From: Perkinsus olseni | Taxonomy: Eukaryota; Perkinsozoa; Perkinsida; Perkinsidae | Direction of reading: 5' to 3' | DNA length: 11,478 nt | NCBI GenBank assembly: GCA_013115135.1 | Contig: JABANP010000932.1 | Span: forward strand, 1 to 11,478 | Part shown: piece after piece, positions 7,874 through 11,478 of the stretch | How the letters are laid out: every line of letters starts with the position of its first letter | Position numbering within the stretch: position 1 is the first letter of the stretch | Made by a program: the position numbers and the translations under genes | The notes under the pieces: model-generated | What the model was told of the DNA's origin: nothing | Databases searched by the model: none | The model's input: only the letters and a program-made list of their open reading frames with translations

Positions 7874-8881
7874 CTAATAGGAACTGAATGAACCATAAGT
7901 TGAATACTTCACAGGGCGTCTGGTTCTTCGACCCGATCTTGTAGTTGATGTGGTTTCATTGATCTCATCAACCGCATCTCCAGTCATAGTGGGCGTCAAA
8001 TTGGGGCTCGTAACCGACGAAGGTGATGGCGATACAGGTGGCATACTTGCAGTGGCGGTCGATGATCCAGAATGAGACGCAGTTCCTTGAAGTTGAGCTT
8101 TACGCTGCATACGGATTCCAAAACGAAGAGGACCACTCTGAACCATTTGTATCCTTGAATCCTTCGAGGAGGTAGGAGTGATCGTACTCGACTTGGCTGC
8201 CACCTGTAGTCTTGGAGGAACTGGAAGGCACTCACGGATATGGCGTTCTATGATTCTAGGGTGACCTCCGATGTTGCTTCCACTCATAGATAGGTAGACT
8301 TTATTGCCGTCTTGTCGCAGAACAGTCATAGTCGTCCACTTCTTACCAACCTTGAACCGACGATCCGGGTCATGTAACCGAACATATACCAGGGACCCTG
8401 ATGGTAGGCATTCTTGAACTGGTTTACGATTAACGGCTAATGCTCGTTGTTCACTGAGTACATCTTCCACCTTCTCGAGTTTCTGCAAATATGCAGAAGT
8501 CTTCAACCTCTCTCGGGTTCGAGGAAGACGTCCGAACATAAGTAGAAAGGGTTCCGTATGATGAACAGTACTTGGTGTGGATCTCAATGACCAGAGAATC
8601 TCGTCAATAATTGCTTCGAGTGACAGTCGAGACCATGCAGGCGTATAGAACACTGCTTGCAGTTTCTGCAATAAGGTTCGATTAAATTGTTCTATTGCAG
8701 CAACTGGTGTGAATGATAAGGTCGTCGAATGCTTAGCTCCAATAGAGTCCAGATACTGTTGCACCGAACCTTTAAACTCAGATCCTTGATCTGTAGTTAG
8801 GGCACTGAAGTCACCATATCTAGCATTCATGTTACGAAAACAGTTGGCGATCTCCATGGAACTTTTTAGTTCGTAACACAT
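7874..8881 (-). pseudogene. Retrotransposon integrase, catalytic core (second half) and C-terminal domain
   Basis: This 335-codon open frame holds the second part of an integrase, which inserts element DNA into the host genome. Near its start TTDQGSEF carries the second catalytic Asp, and IEQFNRTLLQKL the catalytic Glu, 33 positions further on by my count, slightly closer than the usual 36 in Ty3/gypsy; the usual HPQ-type stretch before the Glu is shortened. Around residues 160-215, LVYVRLHDPDRRF, GKKWTTMTVL and HIREC resemble the small C-terminal domain that follows the core in this family. A Ser/Thr/Pro-rich tail of about 100 residues follows, ending in an Arg-rich stretch and TAG. The ATG at 8881 is not the true start: the protein continues from the overlapping frame upstream (8832-9620) across a one-base frame change. 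Confidence 0.85.
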
Positions 8882-9620
8882 ATACCTCGGGCCAATGACT
8901 GAACTGGCATAATACCGTTAGGAGTAGCAAACGACCTCGTGGGGTTGATACCGATACTGTATCTGCGGCAACTGTGTGCCACGGTCCAGGTGGTGCTACT
9001 CGTTGTACTCCTTCTTGCTTCCAGATCTGGCGTAGTTGCTGTTGATTGCAGGCCTTGCAGTTAGCTACATGATCGCAGACGGCACGAGATAACCCCGGAA
9101 ACCAATAGTTCCGTTTCACGGCTTCAATGACTCGGTGTATCCCTATATGGGAGCAGCCGTCCGGGTCATGATAATGTAAGAGAACTCGATTTATCAACGA
9201 TGAAGGCACTACCGGAACCACGATGACGTCGTTAGGGTGAACACCGGATACCGCCGAGATATGGCGCATAAGTAGACCTTCTCGTACCAGTAGAGTGTGC
9301 CATACCAGAATGTAAGACCGATGAACTTGCGGACATGGTGGTGTGTGATCGGAGAGACAGGTCTTCACGACTTGTATTTGTGGGTCTGAACGCTGTTCAT
9401 TCGCTATATCTGATAAAGACGGAAGAGCGGCGGATCTGACATTGGACACAGCAGCACACACTTCTGGTTCTACGCCATAAGGTCCAATATAACCGGTGGG
9501 TTCACTACTCACGGCACAAACTTCCACTGTTGCTGACTTGGCAAATGCCAAGAACTTATTCAACAATGGATGCCTAGTGAGGGCATCGGCAGGATTTTTG
9601 TGCCGTATCAACTCTCTCAA
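8832..9620 (-). pseudogene. Retrotransposon RNase H tail and integrase N-terminal half
   Basis: The 262-codon frame begins with RHKNPADALTRHPLL, the motif that ends the RNase H-like region in many retroelements. Near residues 150-200 lies the integrase zinc-binding HHCC region: HYHDPDGCSHIG supplies the histidines and CKAC the cysteines, with NYWFPGLSRAV between them. The catalytic core begins at PWHTVAADTVSV, whose Asp is the first of the D, D, E triad, and continues to FSHWPEVYVL. The frame then closes at a stop at 8832, shortly after a run of five A residues (five T on the plus strand near 8866-8870), while the core continues in the frame of 7874-8881. At its 5' end the coding also changes frame from 9617-9898. 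Confidence 0.85.
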
Positions 9621-9990
9621 TGAAAAATTCTGCGACCAAACTCTAATGGCTCAAACAGCACATTTGCCATTGCCATATACTTCGCAAGGATGGGTTTTGC
9701 ATCCTTGCTACTTGACGATGATGGCCTACCAGCTCTAAAAGTCATCTCTACCGCTACATTATCAACATGAAAGTACAATCGTGGAAACCAACGACGCCCA
9801 ACGAGTTCTACCCTATGAACTGCTGCGAAGGCTCTATAGAGTATATGAGCCTCTAAGCAGACTATAGGCAAATTAGACTCGGAGCTCCGAAAAGACAAAA
9901 ACCCGTTTTAGTAGGTCTTGGCCTGATTGTCGTAGGAGAAAGCCACCAGCATACTTGGCGGCGTGCTGTAGACATGAAGAGCGTTTGAAA
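9617..9990 (-). pseudogene. Retrotransposon RNase H region, frame-broken
   Basis: RNase H removes the RNA strand during reverse transcription. In one minus frame, around 9985-9850, KYAGGFLLRQSGQDL corresponds to the first strand of retroelement RNase H; the expected Asp just before it is not visible (His-Ala-Ala precedes Lys-Tyr). In the overlapping frame 9898-9617, VCLEAHILYRAF carries the expected Glu and YFHVDNVAVE the expected Asp. The two frames must be joined near 9870-9890, and a further change is needed to enter the integrase frame at 9620. Identity rests on motif order and on position between reverse transcriptase and integrase. Confidence 0.6.
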
Positions 9991-10179
9991 ATCATAACGT
10001 CTTGGCAAGGCATAGGGTTGTTAGGGTCCAGGGCAAGATTGTGTCATGATCTATAACAATGCCTCTCAACCCTTGCGAACATGCAGACCACCTGCTATGG
10101 GTTGCATGTCGTTCACGTGCCACCAAACTTTTGTGCTACATGTCTCAATGCATTCACCGTCGGGTGGTGTCGTCGGTAA

Positions 10180-10990
10180 GCTCCTCCAGCACACCAAGGG
10201 TGCTCAGTAGATCAGAATATGAGCAACTGTCACATGGTACCTTTTGCTTCCAACTTGTCCGGCTTTCCTTTGAGGGTGTGGCTATCATCTCGCCCGTGGT
10301 TGACGAAGTCGAGGCCGAGAACTCGAGCATCCCCTTCTGGTGATATCCTGGCGAAACGTTTTAGCTGGCTCGGTCAGCGACGTCTGCGCAGAGCTCTCTC
10401 GGAGATCTTGTTCAACTCGTGGTCGTGGAAGATCAGAATATAGCAGCAAATCGTCCATAAACGAGTTGAGCTGGAATTCGCCATCTCGCATCTACATGCC
10501 CTCTGTAACAACCATTGTAGCACTACACTCCAAACACCGCGGACAGTGGGAAGGTCCGCCAGGTGGTGGGCACCAGAACTCATAAGGATTGGGAGTATCG
10601 CTGAAGGTGACATTGACCGTATAGAGAGACCGATTACTGGAGCGAGGTACCCGCCAGATGCATACGCGCATCGGACGTCATTCACCGCAAACGCCTGAAA
10701 GCACCTTGCCTTCTCGATGAGAACTGCTATCAGACTCTGGAGCAAACGGTGATTTACGACCAAAGGCTTTCCGGAGGTGCCGATTCAAGTGGGATGAAGG
10801 TGAACACGGGTCTGTCACGCCTCGAGTTCCACCGAGCGATATACCAGCTTTGTGGTTGAAGATGATGGTGCCGCAGCTCAGCTGGTCGTAGTCGGCCTTC
10901 CTCTATCCACTGTTTAAAAGCCGCATCAGCAGCCTCACGAGAGCTTTTAAAGTCGGCCTTCTTGGAAGGCGCTGGATGTGGCTTCAACCC
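10180..10990 (-). pseudogene. Retrotransposon reverse transcriptase remnants in several frames
   Basis: The clearest sign is FMDDLLLYSD at about 10462-10432 on the minus strand, the palm motif with the two catalytic aspartates. Upstream in the reading direction, FKQWIEEGRLRPAE (near 10925-10880) resembles the segment that opens retroelement reverse transcriptases. Between them, PNPYEFWCPPPGG and VVLQWLLQRA in different frames fit the conserved block before the palm motif. After the palm, LGLDFVNHG (near 10270) resembles the usual LGHVVS segment. At least three frame changes are required, so this copy is not translatable as it stands. Confidence 0.7.
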
Positions 10991-11478
10991 TCCCTGGCTG
11001 CTCGGCTCGACTTGGCCACTTCACCAATGAAGGGTTGATCCCGACATAAAACCTCGTGCTTATGGACTCATCAGCGAGTCTCATTCTCCGGTCTTATGGC
11101 AGCTACTATATAGATATCATTATTATCCAATACAACCTCATCTAGAGTAGCCAGCCTTGCTGCAGAAGCTTCCAAGCATCTCGCTCTGCTCCTCTCGAGC
11201 ACTAGCTGTGGCCACTATAGGATGATACGCCGTACCAAGAGAGCTTCGGGTTTGGCGTTGAAACTGATGGCAGGGCGACACATGCCGTTGGCCATATCCC
11301 TGACGGAGGATAACAGGATAGATCAGACTTGCTGAAGCCAAACATGTAACCTGGCGCTGACCGTTGTATCACCACATGAACCGGATAGTGCAACTGAACC
11401 AATAGTTGAGAGAGACTCCTTCGCTGCTGCTACAGTATCTCGGGCGAATCTGACCGTCAACCTCTATGCTCACGGGTA
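10991..11478 (-). other. Upstream part of the retrotransposon, not assignable
   Basis: This stretch should hold the region before reverse transcriptase, such as protease or a linker. Short minus-strand open frames (11138-11341, 11202-11402) overlap each other and show no motif I trust; no DTGA-type protease motif is visible. A third frame near the window end has a vaguely protease-like VSIEVDGQ but lacks the catalytic residues. I leave it unassigned. Confidence 0.35.

Larger units (their letters stand above)
7704..11478 (-). mobile_element. Ty3/gypsy-like LTR retrotransposon, 3' part, decayed
   Basis: Read on the minus strand, the order of recognisable parts is reverse transcriptase (about 10990-10180), RNase H (about 9990-9740), then integrase (about 9560-7874). 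This order, RT, RNase H, integrase, is the Ty3/gypsy arrangement and differs from Ty1/copia. The element runs out of the window at 11478, so gag, any protease and the 5' LTR would lie beyond. Coding is split over several frames. The left boundary near 7704 is estimated from the last Ku70 coding bases and a TGT...ACA segment; no target-site duplication can be tested because the other end is absent. It lies antisense to the Ku70 gene and directly after its last recognisable exon. Confidence 0.85.

Overview
The window looks like nuclear DNA of a protist. Genes are split by many short GT-AG introns (mostly 41-70 bases) at roughly balanced base composition, and a decayed LTR retrotransposon is present. 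The style would fit an alveolate such as Perkinsus, but no marker gene here proves that. I see nothing bacterial, and no rRNA, tRNA or CRISPR.

Layout. Positions 1-204 (+) hold the last two exons of a gene ending in a SAP domain that aligns with the C-terminus of the DNA-end-binding protein Ku70. Positions 205-1408 are mostly unexplained, with one weak two-exon gene candidate (329-689, +) and overlapping open frames of uncertain meaning. Positions 1409-2300 (-) and 2904-3793 (+) are two diverged, head-to-head copies of an intron-rich gene for a small predicted secreted protein (197 and 198 residues). Their first five exons match one to one; one copy has an extra intron. I do not recognise the family, and these two genes are the most novel content. 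Their shared 603-base upstream gap contains a strong GC hairpin. Positions 3794-4770 have no convincing gene, but include a cluster of inverted repeats and an exact 20-base tandem duplication.

Positions 4771-7699 (+) are a Ku70 gene of about 19 exons, traceable from the N-terminus through the von Willebrand A-like domain and the DNA-encircling core to the start of the C-terminal arm. Two exons have lengths that break the reading frame between otherwise good splice sites. The arm's remainder and the SAP domain do not follow. Instead, from about 7704 to the end of the window, lies the 3' part of a Ty3/gypsy-like retrotransposon on the minus strand: integrase is fairly well preserved, RNase H and reverse transcriptase are broken by frameshifts.

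How it fits together: Ku70 works with Ku80 in non-homologous end joining. A Ku70 tail upstream and a tail-less Ku70 downstream on the same strand suggest a tandem duplication (or adjacent assembled haplotypes), with a retrotransposon interrupting the second copy in an exon or in its next intron. Frame breaks in both Ku70 and the element could be true decay or indel errors of the assembly; the sequence alone cannot decide.
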